From Leptoclinus maculatus (Eukaryota > Chordata > Actinopteri > Perciformes > Stichaeidae), in assembly GCA_032191485.1 (NCBI GenBank), contig JAVDOI010000011.1, positions 14,304,617-14,368,616 of the forward strand: 64,000 nucleotides of DNA. Direction: 5' to 3'. The position numbers and the translations under genes were made by a program. The notes below the pieces were generated by a model. That model worked only from the letters and a program-made list of their open reading frames with translations. It was not told where the DNA came from and made no database searches. Within the stretch, counting starts at the first letter, position 1, and each line of letters opens with the position of its first letter. Of this stretch, positions 50,667-61,656 are shown one piece after another.

Positions 50667-51256
50667 TAAGGGGTATTCTTATTATTATGATTTTTATTTT
50701 TGTGGGGATGGAGCTTGTTGGGGCACTTGCTATGCATGAAAACTCACCAAATTTGCACACCTGTCAGGTCTGCCGGAGAAACTCTGAGGCCAAAAATTCC
50801 ATATTTGTGTGTAAAAAAATGGCTCTCTAGCGCCCCCTACAAATCGGACCGGCGACGCCCCTCGGCCAGTATGTCCGATTTACTTGAAATTCAACACACA
50901 TGTCCAAATCCGCTAGATCTAAAAAAAAGCCTCTCAGACCCCTAAGCTCCGCCTACTTAGATTTTCCGCCATCTTGAATTTAGTGAAAAACACATTCTTG
51001 CAAACTCCTCCTACACGCTAAGTCCGATTATTATAGAATTTTCTGTGGATCATTAATGGACCTATGTCATCTAAAATTATCAAAATCTTTTTGATATCTC
51101 TTAGCGTTTAGAAGATATGGACCAATACACTTCTTAGGGGCGTGGCATAATATCAATACACATAACTTCTCAACCATCTGTCCTAAAATCCCAAAATTGT
51201 GAGTATACGTGCACATCGCATCCTGTAACATACCCTAAAAATCTTTTTGCATTCAA

Positions 51257-51271
51257 CCACTAGGGGGCGCT
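51257..51271 (+). promoter_or_regulatory. CTCF-like motif, + strand (U22)
   Basis: Full match; the minus-strand site of this unit is broken (ctgctgccgaaa near 52965). Confidence 0.55.
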
Positions 51272-51783
51272 ACAGTAAACCTGCAAAGTTGTGCTTTTTC
51301 TCACTTTTTGCATTTTTCAGCCTTCGCACTTCAACGAACTCCTCCTACAGATTTTATGCGATCAACGTAAAATTTGGTCAGGATGCTCTTAAGACCTTTG
51401 TGATTAAAAATTATCAAAATCGTGAGTTTTCATCGAAGAACCTTGACGTGGCGTTGCGGCCATTTTGCCTCATTGTTTATGAAAAAGGAAGTTGTTATAA
51501 CTCCAAGGTACATTATCCAATCCACACAGAACTTCTCTTGCATGATGCTACTTCAAGCCTGAACAAATTTCAGTTGAAAAAAATGCAATAACTCATAGCG
51601 CCGCCTACTGGCTAAAGGAAATGTAAAATGTTATACTTTTCTTTACTCCTCTTAGCCAGGTGACCTTATGAGTCTCAAATTTTGTAAGGATAGCCTCAAG
51701 ACATTGATGAAAAATCGCCATGAAAAATATTGAGTTTTCGTTGAACGCTGTTGCCGTGGCGACGCGTCGTACGCCATGAAAAA

Positions 51784-52518
51784 GGAAGCTGATGGTTTAT
51801 TAGCTTAGGATGCTCAATAATTCATAAAACTTTGTACATCTGTCAAAGGCATTGGAAGTAATATTCTATATGACTTTTGGCTTTGGCCGTTTTAAATTGC
51901 CTCTGTAGCGCCCCCTACAATATTTCAAAAGGAAGCTGATGGTTTAGTGGCTTAGGATGCTCATAAACTCATGAAACTTTGTACATCTGTCAAAGGCATT
52001 GGAAGGAATATTCTATATGAGTTTTGGCTTTGGCCGTTTTAAATTGCCTCTGTAGCGCCCCCTACAATATTTCAAAAGGAAGCTGATGGTTTAGTGGCTT
52101 AGGATGCTCATAAACTCATGAAACTTTGTACATCTGTCAAAGGCATTGGAAGGAATATTCTATATGAGTTTTGGCTTTGGTCGTTTTAAATTGCCTCTGT
52201 AGCGCCCCCTACAATATTTCAAAAGGAAGCTGATGGTTTAGTGGCTTAGGATGCTCATAAACTCATGAAACTTTGTAGATGTGTCAAAGGCATTGGAAGG
52301 AATATTCTATATGAGTTTTGGCTTTGGCCGTTTTAAATTGCCTCTGAAACGCCCCCTACAATATTTCAAAAGGAAGCTGATGGTTTAGTAGCTTAGGATG
52401 CTCATAAACTCATGAAACTTTGTACATCTGTCAAAGGCATTGGAAGGAATATTGTATGTGATTTGTGGCCTTAATTGTTTTAAATTGCCTCTGTAGCGCC
52501 CCCTACAATATTTCAAAA
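51784..52518 (+). repeat. 147-bp subrepeat array, 5 copies (U22)
   Basis: 735 bp. The fourth copy has the broken motif gaaacgccccc near 52347. The last copy is the gtggccttaattg type. Confidence 0.93.
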
Positions 52519-53879
52519 GACCAGCCCCAGCGCTACGTTTGAGCTGCATGTATGAAACTTTGTATTTACGTGTATCCTATGGAGACTTAAAAATAAGTCT
52601 CTTGGAACCATGCTCTAAACCCTACCGGAAGTCCGCCACTTTGATTTATGTGTGAATTTTCCCTTGATTTTGGACAATTTATAGGCGCTACACTTTAACG
52701 AACTCCTCCTAGGGACTTTGTCTGATCCTCTTCAAATTTTGTCAGTACAGTCTAGAGACCGTTGTGATTAAAAATTATCAAAAGCTTTACGTTTAACGGC
52801 ACGGCTTAGCCGTAGCGGGCGGCTACTTTGAGTGATTCCCCGTGAAAAAAGCTGATGTAACTCAGCTGGACTTGTTCCAAACGGTCCCAAACTTCACACG
52901 CTTGATAACACTCATGGCCTGAGGATGTCTACAAGCTAATTTTCACTAGTACTCACAGCGCCACCTGCTGCCGAAAGGAAATCTGCATTTTGTGACAAAC
53001 ACCATCCGATTAACGCTACTTTCACACAACGTGGTTTACATTTGACACAGAGCTACGTAATGCACGTGTTCCGTAGCACCAGGCAGCTGATACGGGAAGC
53101 ATCGGACTGTTTGCAAAGCATCGTTTCCAGCATCAGGCGGTCCACGCGGGATCAAAGACGTCTCGCTCGCAGACGCGCCGGCCGACGGTCGCGCGCGTTC
53201 TCGGACACGCAGGAGGGAGTCCCGCCGGCAACCCCGACGCGCGGAGGATGCGAGGGCCCGTTCATCGCTGCTCGCAGCTTTAATTATTCTTATTATTATT
53301 ATCGTACCAGTTTCGTCGCAAAAAAGAGGAGCTTGGGAAACTGGAAATGTTGCGAAATTTGGCACGCAAGCCAGAATTTGCGAAAATTGCATTCTGATTG
53401 GGGTGTCGAGCCGCGGTATGAAATATTGGCTCGATAGCGCCCCCTGTTGAGTAGCCCCAACACCAGGTTTCACCTAGCTGTATGAAATTTGGTAGGTATG
53501 TGGAAGTTGATGGGACGTACAAAAAATCCTCTTGGAACTTTTCACTAAACCAAACAGGAAGTCGGCCATTTTTAATTTTATGACGTTTTTGGACCGTTTC
53601 AAGGCGTCATACTGTAATGAACTCCTCCTAGAGATTTAACCCGATCAACTGCAGATTTGGTCAGTATGCTCTTGAGACCTTGGCAGTGAAATGTTACTCA
53701 AAGATCAAAAAGTTATCGAACGATGTAACCGTGGCGTGGCGTCAAAGATACACCATTCGCCGCCAAACAGGAAGTTGTTGTAACTTGGCCGTACATTGTC
53801 TAATCTGCTCCACATTTTTCATATATCATAAGACCCTGACCCGGAACACATCTATATGAGAATTTAGAATCATAATAAC

Positions 53880-53894
53880 AGCGCCACCTAGTGG
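53880..53894 (-). promoter_or_regulatory. CTCF-like motif in element D
   Basis: agcgccacctagtgg, read on the minus strand as CCACTAGGTGGCGCT, fits the CTCF consensus at every position I checked. Confidence 0.5.
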
Positions 53895-54186
53895 CAACCG
53901 GAAGTTGTACGTTGTGTTCTTTGACATCCTGCTCCTCACAGATTATTCAGATCCCTCTAAAGTTTTGTCAGAAAAGCCTTAAGACCTTGATAATGTTTTA
54001 TTGAGAAGATTGTAAAAAGTTGTCGAAGGGCGGCGACGTGGCGGCTCGGCGAATTTTGATCCTTCGCCATGAACGAATAGATTGATGTAACTCGACTCCA
54101 CATCATCAGATCTTTACCAGATTTCACTTGTTTGATTAGACTCCAGTCTTGAAGACATCCACAGGTCAATTTTGAATCATAGTCAT

Positions 54187-54201
54187 AGCGCCACCTACTG
54201 G
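54187..54201 (-). promoter_or_regulatory. CTCF-like motif in element D
   Basis: agcgccacctactgg, read on the minus strand as CCAGTAGGTGGCGCT, is a full consensus match, 307 bp from the motif at 53880. That spacing equals one ancestral module. Confidence 0.5.
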
Positions 54202-54372
54202 TAACAGTAAGTTAAAGTCTTTATACTTTGGCTTGTTTCTCTTAGCAGGTAAATCAGATCAACATCAAATTAGTTCCACACAAATGTAAGAAGTTCATAA
54301 TGCCAGTTCATGAAGCTTTTGATGTTTCGTCGAACGCCGTTGCCGTGGCGACGCAGTCTTCACCGTGAAAAA

Positions 54373-54519
54373 CGAAGGCAATTTTGAGAGGCTAAAAATG
54401 CTCGAAACATAATCAAACTTGGCATTCACATTCAAAGCCCAAAATGTAGTTACACAATATGGTTGTAATGCTTCAGAGTGGCAAATTGGCTCAATAGCGC
54501 CCCCTACAAAATTTCAAAG
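54373..54519 (+). repeat. Single-copy 147-bp homologue, first, in element D
   Basis: Aligned from the position after the gtgaaaaa run to the gaagcagccc junction, this segment is 147 bp and homologous to the expanded subrepeat (ggctaaaaatgctc against ggcttaggatgctc; ending tagcgccccctacaaaat). It is present once here rather than as a tandem array. Confidence 0.65.
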
Positions 54520-55430
54520 AAGCAGCCCTCGCAGTATGTTTGACCTAGATGTATAAAATTTGGTAGGCACATGTATCACATGTGGGCTTACAATAAAGTC
54601 ACTTGGGACCATGCTCTAAACCCAACCGGAAGTCAGCCATTTTGAATTCTTTATGAATTTCTAGTGTTGTTTTTGTCATTTCCAGGCGCTGTATTTTAAC
54701 GAACTCCTCCTAGGGAATTAATCAGATCAACTTCAAATTTGGTCACTATAGTCTAAAGACCTTTGTGATGAAAAGTTACTCAAAGCTTGTTGTTTCGTGA
54801 AAAGCCGTCGCCGTGGCTACGCATTCTTCGCCATGAAAAATTAAGGTGTTTTTGAGGGGCTAAAAATGCTCATAACATAACCAAACTTGTCACACACATT
54901 TAAAATCCTGAATGTAGTTATCTGATGTGATTTTAATGCTTCAGAGTGGCAAATCGGCTCAATAGCGCCCCCTACAAAATTTCAACGAAGCAGCCCTCGC
55001 AGTATGTTTGACCTAGATGTATACAATTTGGTAGGAACATGTATCACATGTGGACTTAAATAAAAGTCTCTTGGGGCCATGCCCTAAACCCAACCGGAAG
55101 TCAGCAATTTTTAATTTTGTATGAATTTCCTGTGTTTTTTTGGCAATTTCCAGGTGCTTTACTTTAACGAACTCCTCCTAGGGAATTAATCAGATCAACT
55201 TAGAATTTGGTCAGAACAATCTAAAGACCTTAGTGATTAAAAGTTACTAACAGCTTTAGGTTTCATCGAACGACGTGGATATGGTGTGGCAGTCCTTTTA
55301 GATGGTTCACCATCATCCATCAAGCTGTTGTAACTCAACTGTACTTTGTCAAAACTGTCCCTAACTTGACATGCTTGTTGACTGTCATGACTTTAGGACT
55401 TCTGCATGCCAATATTAACTCATAGTCATA
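54495..55430 (+). repeat. Two 468-bp tandem copies in element D
   Basis: tagcgccccctac followed by gcagccctcgcagtatg occurs at 54495 and again at 54963, 468 bp apart. The first halves are very alike (gtttgacctagatgtat, then catgtatcacatgtgg). The 3' halves differ, the second ending in a degraded site, agcgtcacctactga, at 55430. In the main units the equivalent interval carries the 147-bp array. Confidence 0.7.
54841..54987 (+). repeat. Single-copy 147-bp homologue, second, in element D
   Basis: The second homologue, anchored in the same way (after ccatgaaaaa, to the gaagcagccc junction), is again 147 bp although its sequence has diverged considerably from the modern subrepeat (ggggctaaaaatgctcat). 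Confidence 0.65.
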
Positions 55431-55444
55431 GCGTCACCTACTGA

Positions 55445-55935
55445 TAAGCACGGACGTAAGCAGGATTCGATAATTACTGCGGTCCAAACACTGAATTTAT
55501 TAAAAAGGGTTTGTGGTCACACCATGAGAAAAAGACTCCTCTGATCTAAATATGTGCATACTGAGATGCTTGAAGAACAAAAGTTAGATAACAGTGGTTC
55601 TCAAACCATGTCAGTGGGCATTAGTATAAATGATCTGTCCAGAGCTTCTACATGAGAATCAGGTTAAATGTTACAATGAATGCTTCACACTACAATCTAA
55701 AGTTAAGAGACGAGCTTAAAATGAAAACAGTGTTAGATTAAAGTGTTCAAGTAAAAGCAAATGACACTACTGTTCTGTTAACTTTCATGCAAGTCCAAAT
55801 ACAATCAGCAGGACACTGCAGGGAGTTGAACCCCATCCCAGTAAACCGACAGTCTGTTATGTTACAAACACTGAAGCGCATTCACGCACATTCATTTTCT
55901 TAATGGTCTTAACAGGCTTACATTCATGATTGTAT
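55445..55935. other. Non-satellite segment inside element D
   Basis: About 490 bp with no similarity I can see to the rest of the window, lying between the last degraded CTCF-like motif of D and its 3' block. It is AT-rich with no long ORF. A minus-strand ggttcaactcc at 55822-55832 fits a polymerase III B box, but I could not build a convincing tRNA around it. It could be ancestral sequence lost from the modern unit or an old insertion. Confidence 0.5.
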
Positions 55936-56142
55936 CGGAGGTACACTCAAAACATTTGAGGCTTGAGACCTGGCAACGTGATCTTGCTACGCTGCTGGTC
56001 GACGCGGGAAACATCATCCAACTCGTGCACGCAGTGTGTGACGGTCACAGAGACGCACGGCCGCGTCAACCACAGTCCCGCCAGTACCCTCGACGTGCGT
56101 GAAGTTGCGAGGGCCCGCCAATGCTGCTTGCAGCTTTAATTA

Positions 56143-56384
56143 GGGCCCGAGCGGCCGACAACGTCGGGCCTGCGAAGGCCCTATTGTAATTGTAAGGGTT
56201 ATTAGGGCCCGAGCGGCCGACAACGTCGGGCCTGCGAAGGCCCTATTGTAATTGTAAGGTTTTTTATTAGGGCCCGAGCGGCCGACAACGTCGGGCCTGC
56301 GAAGGCCCTATTGTAATTGATAGGGTTATTATTAGGGCCCGAGCGGCCGACAACGTCGGGCCTGCGAAGGCCCTATTGTAATTG
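56143..56384 (+). repeat. 50-bp hairpin repeats, 4 copies (U23)
   Basis: Copies at 56143, 56205, 56270 and 56335 with linkers of 12, 15 and 15 bp. This is the longest run, directly after the end of element D. Confidence 0.9.
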
Positions 56385-57489
56385 AAAGGGTTATTATTAT
56401 TTTTATTTTTATTTGCCGGAGAAAGGAGCTTTTTGGGGTACTTGCCATGCATGAAAACTCACCATTTTTGCACACTTTTCAGATCTGGTGGAGAAAATCA
56501 TCTGCCATAAATGTCACATTTGTGTGTAAAAAGATGGCTCTCTAGCGCCCCCTACAAGTCGGCCCCGTCGGCCACTATGCCCGATTTACTTGAAATTCAA
56601 CTGACATATCCAGTCAACTTAGATCTACAAAAAATCCTCTCAGACCCCTAAGCTCCGCCTACTTAGATTTTCCGCCATCTTGAATTTTGTGAAAAACATA
56701 TTCTTGCAAACTCCTCCTACATGCTGGGTCCGATTATTACAGAATTTTCTGTGAATCATTAATGGACCTATGTCATCTAAAATTATCAAAAGCTTTTTGT
56801 TATCTCTTAGCGTTTACAAGATATGGACCAATAAACTTCTTAGGGGCGTGGCATTATATCAATACACATAACTTCTCAACCATCTGTCCTAAAATCCCAA
56901 AATTGTGAGTATATGTGCACATCGCATCCCGTAACATACCCTAAAAATCTTTCTGCATTCAACAACTAGGGGGCGCTACAGTAAACCCGCAAAGTTGTGC
57001 TTTTTGTCACTTTTTGCATTTTTCAGCCTTCGCACTTCAACGAACTCCTCCTACAGATTTTATGCGATCAACGTAAAATTTGGTCAGGATGCTCTTAAGA
57101 CCTTTGTGATTAAAAATTATCAAAATCGTGAGTTTTCATCGAAGAACCTTGACGTGGCGTTGCGGCCATTTTGCCTCATTGTTTATGAAAAAGGAAGTTG
57201 TTATAACTCCGAGGTACATTATCCAATCCACACAAAACTTCTCATGCATGATGCTACTTCAAGCCTGAACAGATTTCAGTTGAAAAAAATGCAATAACTC
57301 ATAGCGCCGCCTACTGGCTAAAGGAAATGTAAAACTTTCTACTTTTCTTTACTCCTCTTAGCCAGGTGACTTTATGAGTCTCAAATTTTGTAAGGATAGC
57401 CTCAAGACATTGATGAAAAATCGCCATGAAAAATTTTGAGTTTTCGTTGAACGCTGTTGCCGTGGCGACGCGTCGTACGCCATGAAAAA

Positions 57490-58077
57490 GGAAGCTGATG
57501 GTTTATTAGCTTAGGATGCTCAATAATTCATAAAACTTTGTACATCTGTCAAAGGCATTGGAAGGAATATTCTATATGAGTTTTGGCTTTGGCCGTTTTA
57601 AATTGCCTCTGTAGCGCCCCCTACAATATTTCAAAAGGAAGCTGATGGTTTAGTGGCTTAGGATGCTCAAAAACTCATGACACTTTGTACATCTGTCAAA
57701 GGCATTGGAAGGAATATTCTGTATGAGTTTTGGCTTTGGCCGTTTTAAATTGCCTCTGTAGCGCCCCCTACAATATTTCAAAAGGAAGCTGATGGTTTAG
57801 TGGCTTAGGATGCTCATAAACTCATGAAACCTTGTACATCTGTCAAAGGCATTGGAATGAATATTCTACATGAGTTTTGGCTTTGGCCGTTTTAAATTGC
57901 CTCTGTAGCGCCCCCTACAATATTTAAAAAGGAAGCTGATGGTTTATTAGCTTAGGATGCTCAATAATTCATAAAACTTTGTACATCTGTCAAAGGCATT
58001 GGAAGGAATATTCTATATGAGTTTTGGCTTTGGCCGTTTTAAATTGCCTCTGTAGCGCCCCCTACAATATTTCAAAA
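57490..58077 (+). repeat. 147-bp subrepeat array, 4 copies (U23)
   Basis: 588 bp. It looks identical to the U9 array, including the opening-type copy in last position. Confidence 0.93.
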
Positions 58078-58845
58078 GAGCAGCCCCAGCGCTACGTTTG
58101 AGCTGCATGTATGAAACTTTGTAGTCACGTGTATCCTATAGAGACTTACAAATAAGTCTCTTGGAACCATGCTCTAAACCCTACCGGAAGTCCGCCACTT
58201 TGATTTATGTGTGAATTTACCCTTGATTTTGGACAATTTATAGGCGCTACACTTTAACGAACTCCTCCTAGGGACTTTGTCTGATCCTCTTCAAATTTTG
58301 TCAGTACAGTCTCAAGACCGTTGTGATTAAAAATTATCAAAAGCTTTACGTTTAACGGCACGGCTTAGCCGTAGCGGGCGGCTACTTTGAGTGATTCCCC
58401 GTGAAAAAAGCTGATGTAACTCAGCTGGACTTGTTCCAAACGGTCCCAAACTTCACACGCTTGATAACACTCATGGCCTGAGGATGTCTACAAGCTAATT
58501 TTCACTAGTACTCACAGCGCCACCTGCCGGCGAAAGGAAATCTGCATTTTGTGACAAACGCCATCCGATTTACGCGACTTTTACACAACGTGGTTTACGT
58601 TTGACACAGAGCTACATAATGCACGTGTTCCGTAGCACCAGGCAGCTGATACGGGAAGCATCGGACTGTTTGCAAAGCATCATCTCCAGCATCAGGCGGT
58701 CCACGCGGGATCAAAAACATCTCACTCGCAGACGCGCCGGCCGACGGTCGCGCGCGTTCTCGGACACGCAGGAGGGAGTCCCGCCGGCAACCCCGACGCG
58801 CGGAGGATGCGAGGGCCCGTTCATCGCTGCTCGCAGCTTTAATTA

Positions 58846-59022
58846 GGGCCCGAGCGGCCGACAACGTCGGGCCTGCGAAGGCCCTATTGTAATTGTAAGG
58901 GTTATTAGGGCCCGAGCGGCCGACAACGTCGGGCCTGCGAAGGCCCTATTGTAATTGTAAGGTTTTTTATTAGGGCCCGAGCGGCCGACAACGTCGGGCC
59001 TGCGAAGGCCCTATTGTAATTG
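58846..59022 (+). repeat. 50-bp hairpin repeats, 3 copies (U24)
   Basis: Copies at 58846, 58908 and 58973 with linkers of 12 and 15 bp. The first two linkers repeat those of U23. Confidence 0.9.
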
Positions 59023-59617
59023 TAAGGGTTATTATTCTTATTATTCTTATTCTTATTTTTGCCTTTTGGGAGCATTTGGGGGGGACTTGCCATGTACTAA
59101 AACTCACCAAATTTTGGGGACTTGTCAGGTCTGGTGAAAATAGACGTATGAAAAATAATGCATCTTTCTGTGTAAAGAAATGGCTCTCTAGCGCCCCCTA
59201 CAAGTCAGACCGGTGACGCCCCTCGTCTAGTATGGCCGATTGACTTGAAATTCAACACACATGTTCCAATCCGCTAGATCTAAAAAAAAGCCTCTCAGAC
59301 CCCTAAGCTCCGCCTACTTAGATTTTCCGCCATCTTGAATTTAGTGAAAAACACATTCTTGCGAACTCCTCCTACACGCTGGTTCCGATTACTACAGAAT
59401 TTTCTGTGGATCATTAATGGACCTATGTCATCTAAAATTATCAAAAGCTCTTTGATATCTCTCAGCGTTTACAAGATATGGACCAATTCACTTCTTAGGG
59501 GCGTGGCATAATATCAATACACATAACTTCTCAACCATTTGTCCTAAAATCCCAAAATGTTCTGTATATGTGCACATCGCAACCTGTAACATACCCTAAG
59601 AATTATTTTGCATTCGA

Positions 59618-59632
59618 CCACTAGGGGGCGCT
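59618..59632 (+). promoter_or_regulatory. CTCF-like motif, + strand (U24)
   Basis: Full match preserved in the otherwise diverged first part of U24 (cgaccactagggggcg context). Confidence 0.55.
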
Positions 59633-60154
59633 ACAGTAAACCCGCAAAGTTGTGCTTTTTGTCACTTTTTGCATTTTTCAGCCTTCTTACTTCAACGAAC
59701 TCCTCCTACACATTTAATGCGATCAACTTAAAATTTGGTCAGGATGCTCTTAAGACCTTTGTGATTAAACATTATCAAAATCGTGAGCTTTCATCGAAGA
59801 ACCTTGACGTGGCGTGCCGACCATTTTGCCTCATTGGTTTTGAAAAGGGAAGTTGTTATAACTTCAAGGTAAATGTACTTTGGATTATCCAATCCTCACA
59901 AAACTTCTCATGCATTATGCTACTTCAAGCCTTAACATAGTTCAGTTGAAAAAAATTCAATAACTCATAGCGCCGCCTACTGGCTAAAGGAAATGTCATA
60001 TTTTATACTTTTATTTACTCCTTTTAGCCAGGTGATCTTATGAGTCTACAATTTGGTAAGGATAGCCTCAAGACATTGGTGATGCATCATCTTGAATATT
60101 GTGAGCTTTCGTTGAACGCTGTTGCCGTGGCGACGCATCGTTCGCCATAAAAAA

Positions 60155-60889
60155 AGAAGCTGATGGTTTAGTAGCTTAGGATGCTCAATAATTCATAAAA
60201 CTTTGTACATCTGTCAAAGGCATTGGAAGGAATATTCTATATGAGTTTTGGCTTTGGCCGTTTTAAATTGCCTCTGTAGCGCCCCCTACAATATTTCAAA
60301 AGGAAGCTGATGGTTTAGTGGCTTAGGATGCTCATAAACTCATGAAACTTTGTACATCTGTCAAAGGCATTGGAAGGAATATTATATATGAGTTTTGGCT
60401 TTGGCCGTTTTAAATTGCCTCTGTAGCGCCCCCTACAATATTTAAAAAGGAAGCTGATGTTTTAGTGGCTTAGGATGCTCATAAACTCATGAAACTTTGT
60501 ACATCTGTCAAAGGCATTGGAAGGAATATTCTATATGAGTTTTGGCTTTGGTCGTTTTAAATTGCCTCTGTAGCGCCCCCTACAATATTTCAAAAGGAAG
60601 CTGATGGTTTAGTAGCTTAGGATGCTCATAAACTCATGAAACTTTGTACATCTGTCAAAGGCATTGGAAGGAATATTCTCTATGAGTTTTGGCTTTGGCC
60701 GTTTTAAATTGCCTCTGTAGCGCCCCCTACAATATTTAAAAAGGAAGCTGGTGGTTTAGTGGCTTAGGATGCTCAAAAACTCATGAAACTTTGTAGATGT
60801 GTCAAAGGCATTGAAACAAATATTTTTAATGATTTTTGGCCTTGGCCGTTTTAAATTGCCTCTGTAGCGCCCCCTACAATATTTCAAAA
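60155..60889 (+). repeat. 147-bp subrepeat array, 5 copies (U24)
   Basis: 735 bp. It starts agaagctgatgg. The copies are of ordinary types although the preceding 1.1 kb of the unit is diverged. Confidence 0.93.
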
Positions 60890-61327
60890 GAGCAGCCCCA
60901 GCGCTACGTTTGAGCTGCATGTATGAAACTTTGTAGTCACGTGTATCCTATAGAGCCTTAAAAATAAGTCTCTTGGAACCATGCTCTAAACCCTACCGGA
61001 AGTCCACCACTTTGATTTATGTGTGAATTTTCCCTTGATTTTGGACAATTTATAGGCGCTACACTTTAACAAACTCCTCCTAGGGACTTTGTCTGATCCT
61101 CTTCAAATTGTGTCAGTACAGTCTCAAGACCGTTGTGATTAAAAATTATCAAAAGCTTTACGTTTAACGGCACGGCTTAGCCGTAGCGCGCGGCTACTTT
61201 GAGTGATTCCCCGTGAAAAAAGCTGATGTAACTCAGCTGGACTTGTTCCAAACAGTCCCAAACTTCACACGCTTGATAACACTCATGGCCTGAGGATGTC
61301 TACAAGCTAATTTTCACTAGTACTCAC

Positions 61328-61342
61328 AGCGCCACCTGCTGG
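61328..61342 (-). promoter_or_regulatory. CTCF-like motif, - strand (U24)
   Basis: Full match and convergent partner of 59618. Confidence 0.55.
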
Positions 61343-61656
61343 CGAAAGGAAATCTGCATTTTGTGACAAACGCCATCCGATTTACTCGACTTTTACACAA
61401 CGTGGTTTACGTTTGACACAGAGCTACATAATGCACGTGTTCCGTAGCACCAGGCAGCGGATACGGGAAGCATCGGACTGTTTGCAAAGCATCATCTCCA
61501 GCATCAGGCGGTCCACGCGGGATCAAAAACATCTCACTCGCAGACGCGCCGGCCGACGGTCACGCGCGTTCTCGGACACGCAGGAGGGAGTCCCGCCGGC
61601 AACCCCGACGCGCGGAGGATGCGAGGGCCCGTTCATCGCTGCTCGCAGCTTTAATT

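Larger units (their letters stand above)
50483..53285 (+). repeat. Macrosatellite unit U22
   Basis: Full unit of 2803 bp with three hairpin repeats and five 147-bp copies. The hairpin cluster comes from the U8 lineage, while the head and body to about 51535 come from the U1 lineage, joined in the ATT tract at about 50670. The fourth 147-bp copy has cctctgaaacgcccc near 52342, destroying the conserved tagcgcccc. A full + strand CTCF-like match is at 51257. It is followed directly by element D. Confidence 0.92.
53286..56141 (+). repeat. Element D: diverged, unexpanded relative of the unit
   Basis: A 2856-bp segment flanked by U22 and U23, in the same orientation. It shares the layout but not close identity. 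It opens with an ATT-rich tract and a different head (cgtaccagtttcgtcgc), carries at least four diverged ancestral modules (actcctcct-like starts near 53620, 53930, 54240, 54703 and 55173), and ends with a diverged 3' block, gagggcccgccaatgctgc then ttgcagctttaatt. It is most likely an older member of the same family, either inserted or left unhomogenised. No credible ORF is seen. Confidence 0.8.
56142..58844 (+). repeat. Macrosatellite unit U23
   Basis: Full unit of 2703 bp with four hairpin repeats, the most in the window, and four 147-bp copies. From its fourth hairpin (56335) it matches U9 without visible difference. The three extra hairpins before it have no counterpart in U9, so the breakpoint lies in the hairpin/ATT tract. 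Head type gccggagaaaggagc; body motif caacaactaggggg. Confidence 0.93.
58845..61656 (+). repeat. Macrosatellite unit U24
   Basis: The longest unit, 2812 bp, with three hairpin repeats and five 147-bp copies. Its first part, about 59030-60150, is the most diverged of the regular units, with a head gccttttgggagcatttggg, many private bases and an insertion around aaatgtactttgg near 59871. From the array onward it is like the others. Full CTCF-like matches are at 59618 (+) and 61328 (-). Confidence 0.92.

Noticed and set aside
55790..55860. tRNA gene or tRNA-derived SINE head on the minus strand
   Set aside because: A B-box-like ggttcaactcc is present at 55822-55832, but a plausible A box, acceptor stem and anticodon arm could not be assembled.
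56143..56384. CRISPR-like look of the 50-bp repeat clusters
   Set aside because: The separators are near-identical ATT-rich linkers of 12-18 bp rather than unique spacers, the repeat is too long, and the context is vertebrate satellite DNA without cas genes.
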